This document shows positions 50,757-60,208 of a stretch of DNA of 64,000 bases, one piece after another. The notes beneath the pieces are model-generated. The model had not been told where the DNA came from, searched no databases, and was given only the letters and a program-made list of their open reading frames with translations. This DNA is from Comamonas sp. lk (GTDB lineage: Bacteria; Pseudomonadota; Gammaproteobacteria; Burkholderiales; Burkholderiaceae_C). The position numbers were made by a program, and so were the translations under genes. Numbering within the stretch: position 1 is the stretch's first letter; every line of letters begins with the position of its first letter. The DNA lies in contig NZ_UOOB01000001.1 in the NCBI RefSeq assembly GCF_900564145.1, positions 3,536,754 through 3,600,753 of the forward strand, read 5' to 3'.

Positions 50757-52463
50757 TCAAACTCTATGCATATTGGTCAGTGGCGCGGCAATCAGCTGGG
50801 CCACGGTCAGTTCCGACAGCTGGGCGCGCTGCCATAGCGGCTCAACCGCCTGCGAGGGCTGCAGCAGCAGCGCTTCCACCAGTGGTTCCACACGCGTGGC
50901 CTGCGGATCGATCAGCAGCACATAGCGCGGTTCGGTGCTCTCCAGCGATGCCAGGGCATGGGCCGGCTGCACGGCCCCCACCCAGTCCAGCTTGGCCAGC
51001 GCCTGCAGCACGGGCAGGATTTGCGAGGCCTCGATGCGCAAACGCTTGGAAAGCTGGCGCAGATACAAGCCCTTGTGCGGCAGTTCGCGCTCCTTGGCCA
51101 GGCATTGCAGCACTTCCACCGCCAGCTCGAACTCCCAGCCTCGGTGGCCGGTGAGCCGTTCCACACCCGAGAGCACGGTAGGCAGATAAGCCGTCACCAA
51201 GGCCCCCAGCAGCACAATGCACCAGGCCACATACATCCAGATCAGCAAGATGGGTAGCGTGGCAAAAGTGCCGTAGATCACCGAATACGTGGGTACGGAT
51301 GAGAGGTAAATGCCCAGCGCTTTTTTCGCCACCTCCATGAACACGGCCACAAACAGGCCGCCCACCCAGGCATCGCGCCAGCGCACCGGCGTGTTGGGCA
51401 CATAGTGGTAGAGCCCGGCCATGCCCGAGGCCAGCACCACAAACTCGATGGAATCAAAGATGAAGCGCACGCTCTCGGGCAAGGTGTTGACCAGGCCCTT
51501 GGAAGCCGACATCACATAGGACGAAAGCACCAGGCTCAGGCCCAGCACCAGGGGACCCAGCGTGATGGCGGCCCAGTAAATCAGCACCCGCTGGCCCAGC
51601 GGCCGCAGCTGTGGCACACGCCAGATATTGTTGAGCGTGCGGTCAATCGTGAGAATCAGCGCCACGGCCGTGACGATCAGAATCGAAAAACCCACCAGCC
51701 CCAGCTGGCTGGCCTTGGAGGCGAACTGGGTGAGATAGCCCAGCACCTGACGGGCAATGGTCTCGGGGATGAGGCTATCCATCAGCCAGCGCTCCAGCAC
51801 CAGTTGCGCCTTGCCGAAAATCGGGAAGGCCGTGAACAGCGCCAACGCCACGGTGAAAAACGGCACCAGCGCCAGCAGCGAGGTAAAGGTCAGGCTGCTG
51901 GCCGTCACCCCCAGGCGATCTTCCTTGAAGCGCGCCGCCAGCACCTGCCAGGTATTGCCCCAGGGAAAAGTACGCAGACGCTGTTGAACCCGGCGGCGCT
52001 TGCGCTGAAAACCGCTCTTGAGCTCCTCCCGGCTGGGCAGGGGCTGCAGCTTGCTCTTCAATACATAGCGCGCCATGGTGGCAAGACCCGGCCCACCTGA
52101 TGGCTTGCGTACATCGGCATCTTTTGGGCCTGCAGCCAATGTGGTATCTGCAGGTGCGGCTACAAAAGGTGTAGCAGATGGAGGAACTGGCTCAGGCGCG
52201 CTATCGCCCACCACAGGCTGGGGCGGCGGATTGTCCAGCCAGGGCTCTTTGCCTTGTGCGCCCGCATGCGCCGAGCCCGGTGTCGAGCCATGACCCTGGC
52301 CATGCAACTGAGCGTGTACCTGAGCCGGAATTTGAGACTCAGGCCCCGGCTGACCATGGGCCGCGCCCTGCCCCGGCAGATGCTGTGGATTTGGCGCGGG
52401 TACGGGGTTGGGCGATTTGCCGCGCTCCAAAGCGGCCCAAAAGCCTGCACGGTCGTTTTTCAT
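50757..52463 (-). CDS. YihY/BrkB family inner-membrane protein with long disordered N-terminus
   Basis: 568 residues. The first 140 or so are Pro/Gly/His/Ala-rich and probably disordered. The YihY core (about 165-440) has six membrane segments and the conserved DRLGVTASSLTFTSLLALVPFFTVALALF start. A C-terminal domain (about 445-568) resembles a winged-helix region. YihY proteins were once called ribonuclease BN, wrongly; their function is open, perhaps transport. The ATG at 52463 has GGGAG upstream. Confidence 0.85.
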   Translation of the reverse strand: MKNDRAGFWAALERGKSPNPVPAPNPQHLPGQGAAHGQPGPESQIPAQVHAQLHGQGHGSTPGSAHAGAQGKEPWLDNPPPQPVVGDSAPEPVPPSATPFVAAPADTTLAAGPKDADVRKPSGGPGLATMARYVLKSKLQPLPSREELKSGFQRKRRRVQQRLRTFPWGNTWQVLAARFKEDRLGVTASSLTFTSLLALVPFFTVALALFTAFPIFGKAQLVLERWLMDSLIPETIARQVLGYLTQFASKASQLGLVGFSILIVTAVALILTIDRTLNNIWRVPQLRPLGQRVLIYWAAITLGPLVLGLSLVLSSYVMSASKGLVNTLPESVRFIFDSIEFVVLASGMAGLYHYVPNTPVRWRDAWVGGLFVAVFMEVAKKALGIYLSSVPTYSVIYGTFATLPILLIWMYVAWCIVLLGALVTAYLPTVLSGVERLTGHRGWEFELAVEVLQCLAKERELPHKGLYLRQLSKRLRIEASQILPVLQALAKLDWVGAVQPAHALASLESTEPRYVLLIDPQATRVEPLVEALLLQPSQAVEPLWQRAQLSELTVAQLIAAPLTNMHRV

Positions 52464-52588
52464 GGTTTGGCTCCCATCCACACATTGCGCTGCATCAACA
52501 ACTCACGCACCACAAAGTCATCGGCCAAGCCGATACATATCAGATCTGATTCAAAAGGGGCTGCCATGGTCGATATGATGCCATCCCA

Positions 52589-53026
52589 ATGACTGACGCA
52601 ACCCCATCCACCATCACCGAACAGGCCCTGCCGGCCATGCAACCGGGCGCCGATGTGGCGGCCACCCGCTGGCTGGCCGCTGGCAGCCTGCTGGGCCTGA
52701 TCGTGCTGAGCGTGGCCTGGGAGCTGTGGCTGGCGCCGCTGCGTCCCGGCGGCACGCTGTTATTCCTCAAAGCCTTGCCGCTGGCCTTTGCCTTGGTAGG
52801 CCTGCTCAAGCGACGCATGTATACCTACCGCTGGGTGAGCCTGCTGGTGTGGCTGTACTTCACCGAAGGCGTGGTGCGCGCCTGGGGCGATGCGGCCCCC
52901 AGCCGCTGGCTGGCCATGGGCGAGATTGCACTGTGCGTGCTGCTGTTCATGGCCTGCGCCGCCCATGTGCGCTGGCGGCAAAAAGCCGTGAAGGCCGCCA
53001 GGGCTGCAGCGTCGGCGGCGGCCTGA
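52589..53026 (+). CDS. DUF2069 membrane protein
   Basis: 145 residues with four hydrophobic segments (about 28-50, 57-72, 80-95, 107-125). It fits the DUF2069 family, small integral membrane proteins of unknown function often near yihY-type genes in Betaproteobacteria. A typical YTYRWVSLLVWLYFTEGVVRAW motif is present. It converges with the LysR gene, stops 1 bp apart. Confidence 0.8.
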   Translation: MTDATPSTITEQALPAMQPGADVAATRWLAAGSLLGLIVLSVAWELWLAPLRPGGTLLFLKALPLAFALVGLLKRRMYTYRWVSLLVWLYFTEGVVRAWGDAAPSRWLAMGEIALCVLLFMACAAHVRWRQKAVKAARAAASAAA

Positions 53027-53027
53027 T

Positions 53028-53963
53028 TCAGTCGAGAAAAATACCTTCGTAACGCGATAGCGCCCGCACGCGCTGTTGCACGGCCTCAAACAAAAGCTGG
53101 GCTGCCGGAGACAGGGCGCGCCTGGGCCGCTGGATCATCAGGCTGCTGCGCAAGAGATGCGGCGCATCCAGCGCCCTGAAACGCAGATCGCGCGATGCCG
53201 GATGCCTGGCCGTCAGCGCTGGAATCAGGGACACGCCCAGACCCAGCCGCACGGCCTCGAACAGCAGCGGCGGATCCGAGACGCGCAGCGAGGTATTGAG
53301 CACATTGGCCGGCATGCCCGGCGCGCGGGCCAGCAACTGGCTGATGGCGGTGTCCGTGGTCAACCCCACAAAAGGCAGATGCGCCAGCTGCGCGACCTCC
53401 AGCCTGGGCGCTTTTAGCAAGGGCTCATCGGCGCGGGCAATCAGGCCCATCTGGTCGCTGACCAGCGGCTGGGTCAGCAGCTCCGCCCCCGCCGGGTGGG
53501 CGGCACCCACGCCAAAATCCACGGCACCGTCGCGCACGCGCAAGGCAATGCCCTCGGCGCTTTCCTCCAGCAAATCCACGGCAATCCCCGGGTACAGCTT
53601 GCGCATCTGGGGCAGCAGCGGCAAGACGATCACCGCCAGCATGGATGGCGCCGCCGCAATGCGCACCTTGCCCTGGCGCAGGGCGGCCAGGTCTTCGAGG
53701 TTTTTGACCCCCTGATCCAGCACTTCGAAAGCCTGACGCACATCGAGCAGAAAGGACTGGCCCGCGCTGGTCAGCCCCACGGTGCGCGTGGTGCGGTCGA
53801 ACAGGCGCATGCCCACGGCGTCCTCCAACTGGCGGATGGACTCCGACAGGGCCGACTGGGTGATGCACAACTCCTTGGCTGCAGGCGCAAACGCGCCCTG
53901 GCGGGCGACTTCATCGAAGGCGCGCAGCTGGCGTAGGCTGAGATTATTCGGAAAAACTGGCAT
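53028..53963 (-). CDS. LysR-family transcriptional regulator
   Basis: 311 residues. The N-terminal winged helix-turn-helix is clear (LRQLRAFDEVARQGAFAPAAKELCITQSALSESIRQLE), followed by a periplasmic-binding-like effector domain from about residue 95. It is divergent from an FAD-linked oxidase gene across 148 bp, so that gene is the likely target. The effector is unknown. Confidence 0.93.
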   Translation of the reverse strand: MPVFPNNLSLRQLRAFDEVARQGAFAPAAKELCITQSALSESIRQLEDAVGMRLFDRTTRTVGLTSAGQSFLLDVRQAFEVLDQGVKNLEDLAALRQGKVRIAAAPSMLAVIVLPLLPQMRKLYPGIAVDLLEESAEGIALRVRDGAVDFGVGAAHPAGAELLTQPLVSDQMGLIARADEPLLKAPRLEVAQLAHLPFVGLTTDTAISQLLARAPGMPANVLNTSLRVSDPPLLFEAVRLGLGVSLIPALTARHPASRDLRFRALDAPHLLRSSLMIQRPRRALSPAAQLLFEAVQQRVRALSRYEGIFLD

Positions 53964-54111
53964 AACTTAGCAATTTATTTCGATTGTCCAACAAAGCGCC
54001 ATGCCCTAGGCTTGCGCTTGTTCAGGCAAGGCCCGCCCTGCCAGCGCTAGACTTCCCCTTATTCGCAAGAAAGCCCTTGTTTTGCGGCCCTTGCAAGCTA
54101 CGAAATTATTT

Positions 54112-55542
54112 ATGCCCGCCACTGCATTTCTAGATCAACTGCGCCAGATCGTTGGTGCTTCCCATGTACTCGCCGAGGGCGATCTGACCGCCTACGAACA
54201 AGACTGGCGCAAGCGCGTGCACGGCAAGGCGCTGGCGGTGGTGCGCCCCGGCAACACGGCCGAGGTGGCCGCCGTGGTCAAGGCCTGCGCGGCAGCCCAG
54301 GTGCAGATCGTGCCCCAGGGCGGCAATACCGGCCTGTCGGTAGGCTCCACCCCCGATGACAGCGGCACCCAGGTGGTGCTCAGCCTCACCCGCATGAACC
54401 AGGTACGCCATATAGACCGCGACAACCTCAGCTTCACCATGGATGCGGGCTGCATTTTGCAAAACCTGCAGGATGTGGCGGACAAGGAAGGCCTGCTGTT
54501 TCCGCTGTCGCTGGCCGCCGAAGGCAGCTGCACCATTGGCGGCAATCTGGGCACCAATGCCGGCGGCACGCAGGTGGTGCGCTATGGCAACACCCGCGAT
54601 CTGTGCCTGGGTCTGGAGGTGGTCACGCCCCAAGGCGAGATCTGGGATGGCTTGAAGGGCCTGCGCAAGGACAACACCGGTTACGACCTGCGCAATCTCT
54701 TCATAGGCAGCGAAGGCACGCTGGGCATCATCACCGGCGCGACCATGAAGCTCTTTCCCCAGCCCGCCGCGCAGCTGACCGCCTGGGCTGCCGTGCCCAG
54801 CATGGAAGCGGCCGTGCGCCTGCTGGGCCTGTCGCACCAGCATCTGGGTGCGGGCCTGACGGGCTTTGAGGTCATGGGCCAGTTCGCGCTGAGCCTGGTG
54901 ATCAAGCACATGCCTCAGCTGCGCGTGCCGTTTGCCGGCATGGCCGATGCACCGCCCTACTATGTACTGCTGGAGAACGCCGACAGCGAATCCGAACAAC
55001 ACGCTCGCGAACGCTTTGAACACTTGCTGGAACTGGCTTTTGAAGACGGTTGCGTGCTGGATGCCGTGGTGGCCGAGAGCATCGCCCAAGCCCATGAGCT
55101 GTGGCATATCCGCGAGAGCATTCCGCTGGCCCAGGCAGAGGAAGGGCTGAATATCAAGCACGACATCTCGATTGCCGCCTCGCGCATTCCCGCCTTTGTG
55201 GAACATGCCGACGCCGTGCTGCAGCGCGAGATTCCCGGCGTGCGCCTGGTCAATTTCGGCCACCTGGGCGACGGCAATCTGCACTACAACGTGCAAGTGC
55301 CCGAAGGCGAGGACGGCAAGCAGTTTCTGCGCGACAAGGAAGCTCTGGTCAACCACCTGGTGTATGAAGCCGTGGCGGCGTTTGACGGCTCCTTCTCGGC
55401 CGAGCACGGCGTGGGCGCCCTCAAGGTCGACAAGCTGGAGAAATACCAGTCGCCGGTTGCGCTGCAAATGATGCACGCCATCAAAAATGCACTGGATCCC
55501 CAAGGCATCATGAACCCCGGCGTGGTGCTGGCGAAGAGCTGA
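54112..55542 (+). CDS. FAD-binding oxidase (GlcD/D-2-hydroxyacid dehydrogenase type)
   Basis: 476 residues. The N-terminal FAD-binding domain contains the VPQGGNTGLSVGSTPDDSG loop and GGNLGTNAGGTQVVRYGNTRDL; the C-terminal domain contains the conserved VNFGHLGDGNLHYNV metal-site motif and SAEHGVGALKVDKL. These mark the vanillyl-alcohol-oxidase-fold family that oxidises D-lactate, glycolate or D-2-hydroxyglutarate. Which acid is used cannot be told. The ATG at 54112 is preferred over a TTG at 54082. Confidence 0.9.
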   Translation: MPATAFLDQLRQIVGASHVLAEGDLTAYEQDWRKRVHGKALAVVRPGNTAEVAAVVKACAAAQVQIVPQGGNTGLSVGSTPDDSGTQVVLSLTRMNQVRHIDRDNLSFTMDAGCILQNLQDVADKEGLLFPLSLAAEGSCTIGGNLGTNAGGTQVVRYGNTRDLCLGLEVVTPQGEIWDGLKGLRKDNTGYDLRNLFIGSEGTLGIITGATMKLFPQPAAQLTAWAAVPSMEAAVRLLGLSHQHLGAGLTGFEVMGQFALSLVIKHMPQLRVPFAGMADAPPYYVLLENADSESEQHARERFEHLLELAFEDGCVLDAVVAESIAQAHELWHIRESIPLAQAEEGLNIKHDISIAASRIPAFVEHADAVLQREIPGVRLVNFGHLGDGNLHYNVQVPEGEDGKQFLRDKEALVNHLVYEAVAAFDGSFSAEHGVGALKVDKLEKYQSPVALQMMHAIKNALDPQGIMNPGVVLAKS

Positions 55543-55555
55543 TCGCTGCAAAACC

Positions 55556-55592
55556 AAGCCCTCCGGCCCGCAATGGACCGGAGGGCTTTTTT
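55556..55592 (+). terminator. Terminator after the FAD oxidase
   Basis: An 11-bp stem AAGCCCTCCGG (55556-55566 with 55578-55588), followed by T residues to 55592. Confidence 0.88.
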
Positions 55593-55605
55593 ATGCAGCA
55601 CCAGC

Positions 55606-56184
55606 CTATTTGCCCATGGCATTGCCCATGAAGACCTGAACCGGCTCGGGCCAGGCAATCGCATCGCCTTCCACATCGGTGAACACGGTTTGCTGCCCCT
55701 GGTGCTGCAGCCAGACGCGCAAGCCATTGCGCGCGGGGTCAATCACGATGGCGGCACTCTCGTCGCCGCCCTGATGCGGCCGGTTGCCCGTGAGCGACAG
55801 CAACTGGCCGTGCTGCTCCAGCGGGCCCGAAGTGCCCAGATTCTCCAGCAGCGTGGCGTATTGCTCGCCCAGCAAGGCCTTGAGGCGCTTGGCCAACACC
55901 CCTTCTTTCAGATAATCCAGGCCTTCCGAGTGGTATTTGCCCACCTGCATGGCCATGCTTGCCAGGCCTGGCTCCGTATCCGGACCTTTGTAGGGAAGCA
56001 GTACCTCTTGGGGCCCCGGCTTGGCCGGGTCGGCCTGCGGTTTTTCCGCAGGAGCGGGTTGCACCGAGTTCACCGCCGAGCCAGCGGGTGCATTGGCTGG
56101 AGCCTTGCTGGCAGGCTTGTCGCAAGCGGCCAGCAGCACAGCCGCGCTCAAAGCGCAAGCGGCCTTGAAAACCGTCCATGGCAT
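55606..56184 (-). CDS. Putative lipoprotein of unknown function
   Basis: 192 residues. A lipoprotein signal with lipobox LLAAC (VFKAACALSAAVLLAAC) leads to a Pro/Ala-rich linker and then a globular part (about 70-192) without recognised family. Tracts LLENLGTSGPLEQHGQLLSLTGNRPHQGGDESAAIVIDP in short suggest a small periplasmic inhibitor or sensor type, but this is a guess. The start at 56184 is chosen from GGAG about 9 nt upstream; ATGs at 56193 and 56199 are alternatives. Confidence 0.75.
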   Translation of the reverse strand: MPWTVFKAACALSAAVLLAACDKPASKAPANAPAGSAVNSVQPAPAEKPQADPAKPGPQEVLLPYKGPDTEPGLASMAMQVGKYHSEGLDYLKEGVLAKRLKALLGEQYATLLENLGTSGPLEQHGQLLSLTGNRPHQGGDESAAIVIDPARNGLRVWLQHQGQQTVFTDVEGDAIAWPEPVQVFMGNAMGK

Positions 56185-56435
56185 GGGATTCATCTCCATC
56201 AGTGGCAGGCAGACCATTGTGCGGGCGCAGGCATGACGGAGACAACTGCAGGTATTTCAAGTTGTCGCGGACTGCCGCCGCCTCGGCGCCGGATTGACCA
56301 GCCGCCGTGAGCGTCAGTTCATCCCGTGGCACACTGCCCGCATAGCGGGCCGGATAGGCCCACCTCCTGATTTGCTATGGCCGATGGGCACTGGCAACCA
56401 AGCTCCCGCCTCATCGCCCCCAACACATTTGCGCC

Positions 56436-57266
56436 ATGACCTCTACGACCGCCACTTTGCGCCCCGTGCGCTCGCAGTACGAAAACTTCATGCGCCACGT
56501 CTTTGAAAACGGCGTGGCCAAGACCGACCGCACCGGCACCGGAACGCGCAGCGTGTTCGGCCACCAGATGCGTTTTGACTTGTCCGAAGGTTTCCCTCTG
56601 GTCACCACCAAAAAGGTGCACCTCAAGTCCATCATCAATGAGCTGCTCTGGTTTCTGCGCGGCGACAGCAACGTCAAGTGGCTGCAAGAGCGCGGCTGCA
56701 CCATCTGGGACGAGTGGGCCGATAAGGAAACCGGCGACCTGGGCCCGGTGTACGGCGTGCAGTGGCGCAGCTGGCCCAAGGCCGACGGCACGCACATCGA
56801 CCAGATTGCCGAGGTGGTCAAACAGCTCAAGCACAACCCGGACAGCCGCCGCATCATCGTCAGCGCCTGGAATGTGGCCGATCTGGATCAGATGGCCCTC
56901 ATGCCCTGCCATGCCTTCTTCCAGTTCTATGTGGCCGACGGCAAGCTCTCCTGCCAGCTCTACCAGCGCAGCGCCGACATCTTTCTGGGCGTGCCCTTCA
57001 ATATTGCGTCATACGCGCTGCTGACCCATATGCTGGCCCAGCAATGCGATCTGGCCGTGGGCGACTTCATCTGGACCGGCGGCGACTGCCATATCTACAA
57101 CAACCATTTCGATCAGGTCGCCACCCAGCTGACCCGCCAGCCCTTCCCCTATCCGCTGCTGAACATCAAGCGCAAGCCCGATTCCATCTTCGACTACACG
57201 TACGAGGATTTCGAAGTGCTGGAATACCAGCACCACGCTGCCATCAAGGCACCCGTGGCCGTCTGA
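56436..57266 (+). CDS. thyA: Thymidylate synthase
   Basis: 276 residues. It methylates dUMP to dTMP with methylene-tetrahydrofolate. The active-site Cys158 is in [12 protein letters not shown]; the dUMP-binding [11 protein letters not shown] and [16 protein letters not shown] motifs are intact. It lies 129 bp before folA, so substrate oxidation and cofactor recycling are linked. Confidence 0.97.
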   Translation: MTSTTATLRPVRSQYENFMRHVFENGVAKTDRTGTGTRSVFGHQMRFDLSEGFPLVTTKKVHLKSIINELLWFLRGDSNVKWLQERGCTIWDEWADKETGDLGPVYGVQWRSWPKADGTHIDQIAEVVKQLKHNPDSRRIIVSAWNVADLDQMALMPCHAFFQFYVADGKLSCQLYQRSADIFLGVPFNIASYALLTHMLAQQCDLAVGDFIWTGGDCHIYNNHFDQVATQLTRQPFPYPLLNIKRKPDSIFDYTYEDFEVLEYQHHAAIKAPVAV

Positions 57267-57298
57267 TCCAGCGAGCGAACAAAGTAAAACGCTATCCA

Positions 57299-57330
57299 AT
57301 CAAAAGCTGCTTGCGCTTATCCGGATGGGG
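57299..57330. repeat. Short dispersed repeat copy between thyA and folA
   Basis: AGCTGCTTGCGCTTATCCGG at 57305-57324, the best-preserved copy of the short repeat seen at 9358 and 25871. Confidence 0.5.
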
Positions 57331-57395
57331 TTTCAGGTTGAAAAGAGACTGAAATCCACCCCGATCAAGCGCAGACAGCTTCTTTATTCATAGTT

Positions 57396-57896
57396 ATGGC
57401 TATTCATCTCATCTATGCCCGCGCGGCCAACGGCGTCATCGGCAAGGACAACGCCATGCCCTGGCACCTGCCCGAAGACATGGCGCATTTCAAGCAACTG
57501 ACCCACGGCTGCGCCGTCATCATGGGTCGCAAGACCTGGGACTCGCTGCCGCCGCGCTTTCGTCCTCTGCCCGGACGCACCAATATCGTCGTCACCCGCC
57601 AGGCCGGCTGGCAAGCCGATCCGGTCTCGGAAAGCGTGCGGCCTGCAGCCAGCCTGGAAGAAGCGCTGCAACTAGGGCGGCAAATCTCCAGCGATGTCTG
57701 GGTCATAGGCGGCGCGCAAATCTACGCCCAGGCCCTGCCCCTGGCCGACAGCGTGGAAGTGACCGAAATCGGCCGCGACTACGAAGGCGATGCCTATGCC
57801 CCGGTGCTGGGCGCAGAGTGGAAAGCCAGACAGCGCAGCGACCATGTGGCCGCCAACGGACTGCCCTACAGCTTTGTGCGCTACAGCCGCGATTGA
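57396..57896 (+). CDS. folA: Dihydrofolate reductase
   Basis: 166 residues, chromosomal type. It regenerates tetrahydrofolate with NADPH. The N-terminal NGVIGKDNAMPWHLPEDMAHFK holds the catalytic acid (Asp28), and the MGRKTWDSLP and VIGGAQIYAQAL NADPH loops are intact. Confidence 0.96.
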   Translation: MAIHLIYARAANGVIGKDNAMPWHLPEDMAHFKQLTHGCAVIMGRKTWDSLPPRFRPLPGRTNIVVTRQAGWQADPVSESVRPAASLEEALQLGRQISSDVWVIGGAQIYAQALPLADSVEVTEIGRDYEGDAYAPVLGAEWKARQRSDHVAANGLPYSFVRYSRD

Positions 57897-57919
57897 GCGT
57901 CAGAGCAGCCCACGTTCAC

Positions 57920-57944
57920 AGGCCATGCATGCATGGCCTTTTTT
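57920..57944 (+). terminator. Terminator after folA
   Basis: A 20-bp perfect palindrome from AGGCCATGCA, followed by six T residues. Confidence 0.8.
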
Positions 57945-58171
57945 GCTCGATCTTTTGATTGGGCGGACGGCGACGCTTTGCTGACCTGAGGCCAAAGTCC
58001 TTCCCGTGACAGCAGACATCTGGCGTGCGCCGTTGCAACATCACGATAATAAGCAGCACGTCCAGGTCAAAAACCTTAACCACAGTTCCTGGCCCAGGCC
58101 TCTGGCTTGTGCTCGTCAGGTGAATTTTCTGCATTCGGCGCCACAGCGCCTGCATCACTTCCTCCCCTTTC

Positions 58172-59257
58172 ATGAGCCTTGTCCAGCCCCTGCCCCCCGG
58201 TCCCGTCGATATCGTTGGCGATATCCACGGCGAAATTGCGGCACTGGAGCAGTTGCTGGCGCATCTGGGCTACGACAGGGAAGGCAATCACCCCCAAGGC
58301 CGGCGCCTGGTCTTTGTGGGCGACTTCTGTGACCGTGGCCCCGACAGCCCGGCCGTGCTGGGCCGCATCCTGCCCATGCTGGCATCGGGCAAAGCCCATG
58401 CCGTGCTGGGCAATCACGAAATCAATCTGCTGCGCGAAGACGCCAAGGATGGCTCCGGCTGGTTTTTCGACAGCCGCGTGGCGGCCGACCAGCCCAAATA
58501 CGCCCCTTTTGCCCGCCTGGAAGAGAAGGCCGCACCGGCCTTGCTCGATCAGCTGGCCTATCTGCCCATTGCGCTGGAGCGTGAGGACCTGCGCATTGTT
58601 CACGCAGCCTGGCGCCCCGCGCAGATAGCCATGGTTCGCGAACTGCCTTTGGGTAGCGCCCGCAGCGCCTACGATCACTTTGAAGAGCTGGCTGCCGACC
58701 AGGCCCAGGCCAGCTGTGTGGCCGAGCGCATGCGGCTGGAAGAGCAATCGTGGCCGCACAGCCTGGAAGACTACCGCTATGCGCCCCCGTTCCTAGCCGC
58801 TCATAGTGAAAACGAGCTGGGCAAGGCCATGGTCAACCCGCTGAAGGTGCTGACGGCCGGCGTAGAACGCGAATGCCGCAACCCTTTTTACGCAGGCGGA
58901 AAATGGCGCTTTGTGGAACGTGTGGGCTGGTGGAACGAATATGACGAGGAGCCGGCCGTCGTCGTGGGGCATTACTGGCGCCGCATGCTGCCCGGCGATG
59001 CGCCGGCGCACGGCGCCCAGTTTGAGAATCTGTTCGGCAACACCACGCCGCTGTCCTGGCACGGCCTGCGCGGGAATGTGTTTTGCGTGGATTACTCGGT
59101 AGGCGCGCGCTGGCTGGCCCGCCTGCGCGGCGAAGACCCCACGCAGCGCTTCAAGCTCGCCGCCCTGCGCTGGCCCGAGCGCACCCTGGTGTTTGATGAT
59201 GGCGCCCAGGCAGACTCCGAAGGCTTTGGCAAGACGACTTACCCCGTTCAGGATTGA
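58172..59257 (+). CDS. PP2A-like metallophosphoesterase
   Basis: 361 residues. Metal-binding motifs are intact: GDIHG (16-20), VGDFCDRGPDS, GNHEINLL, and a later VVGHYWRRM. This is the serine/threonine-phosphatase-like calcineurin fold, also used by ApaH and bacterial PrpA/B. The C-terminal 130 residues are unlike ApaH. The substrate is unknown. No operon partner is obvious; folA lies upstream across a terminator. Confidence 0.85.
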   Translation: MSLVQPLPPGPVDIVGDIHGEIAALEQLLAHLGYDREGNHPQGRRLVFVGDFCDRGPDSPAVLGRILPMLASGKAHAVLGNHEINLLREDAKDGSGWFFDSRVAADQPKYAPFARLEEKAAPALLDQLAYLPIALEREDLRIVHAAWRPAQIAMVRELPLGSARSAYDHFEELAADQAQASCVAERMRLEEQSWPHSLEDYRYAPPFLAAHSENELGKAMVNPLKVLTAGVERECRNPFYAGGKWRFVERVGWWNEYDEEPAVVVGHYWRRMLPGDAPAHGAQFENLFGNTTPLSWHGLRGNVFCVDYSVGARWLARLRGEDPTQRFKLAALRWPERTLVFDDGAQADSEGFGKTTYPVQD

Positions 59258-59362
59258 TACCATGGCTGCATCGCCGCCTCGCGCAACCGCAGCGGGGCGG
59301 GTTGAACATGCCAAAGTCTGCGGCCCTCGTCGATGGCCGTGCACATCAAGGATTCATAGCCC

Positions 59363-60139
59363 ATGAAGATAGCCACCTGGAACGTCAACTCCCTCACCGT
59401 TCGCCTGCCGCAAGTGCTGGCCTGGCTGGAGGCCAACCCGGTCGATGCCCTGGGTCTGCAGGAACTCAAGCTCACCGACGACAAATTTCCCCACATGGCG
59501 TTTGAAGAAGCCGGCTACCAGGCCGTCAGCCACGGACAGAAGACCTATAACGGCGTGGCCTGGATCACCCGCAGTACGGCCAGCGAGGTGGTGCGCAATA
59601 TTCCGGGACTCGATGACGAACAGGCGCGCATCATTGCGGCCACCGTGGATGCATCGGGTGGACCGATTCGCTTGATCAACGGCTATTTCGTCAACGGCCA
59701 GGCTCCGGGTTCGGACAAATTTGCCTACAAGATGCGCTGGCTGGAAGCTCTGCACCACTGGGTGCAAAGCGAGATGGCAAAACACCCCCGCCTGGTGCTG
59801 GTGGGCGACTTCAACGTCGCCCCGGAAGACAGGGATTCCTTCGACCCCGTGGGCCTGAAAGACACGATTCACCACACGGTGGAGGAACGCCAGCATTTTC
59901 AGAACCTGCTGCAGCTGGGGCTCACGGATGCGTTTCGCATGTTCGAGCAGCCTGAGAAAAGCTATTCCTGGTGGGATTACCGCATGCTGGGCTTTCAGAA
60001 AAACCGTGGCCTGCGTATCGACCACATACTGGTCAGCGAGGCACTCAAGAGCAGCGTCAGTGCCTGCACCGTGGATCGCGCGCCGCGCAAGAATCAGCAA
60101 CCCAGCGACCATGCGCCCGTGGTTCTGACTTTGGGCTAA
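59363..60139 (+). CDS. xthA: Exodeoxyribonuclease III
   Basis: 258 residues. AP endonuclease and 3'-5' exonuclease of base-excision repair. Motifs MKIATWNVNSL, LGLQELKL (Glu34 metal ligand), GDFNVAPEDRD, and the C-terminal RIDHILVSEAL and SDHAPVVLTL are intact. Confidence 0.95.
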   Translation: MKIATWNVNSLTVRLPQVLAWLEANPVDALGLQELKLTDDKFPHMAFEEAGYQAVSHGQKTYNGVAWITRSTASEVVRNIPGLDDEQARIIAATVDASGGPIRLINGYFVNGQAPGSDKFAYKMRWLEALHHWVQSEMAKHPRLVLVGDFNVAPEDRDSFDPVGLKDTIHHTVEERQHFQNLLQLGLTDAFRMFEQPEKSYSWWDYRMLGFQKNRGLRIDHILVSEALKSSVSACTVDRAPRKNQQPSDHAPVVLTLG

Positions 60140-60208
60140 GCGCCAATCAAATCAGGGCTGGGTCCGTAAAAGACCTGGCCCTGAAAGAGTAGCTGCAATC
60201 TATGCTGA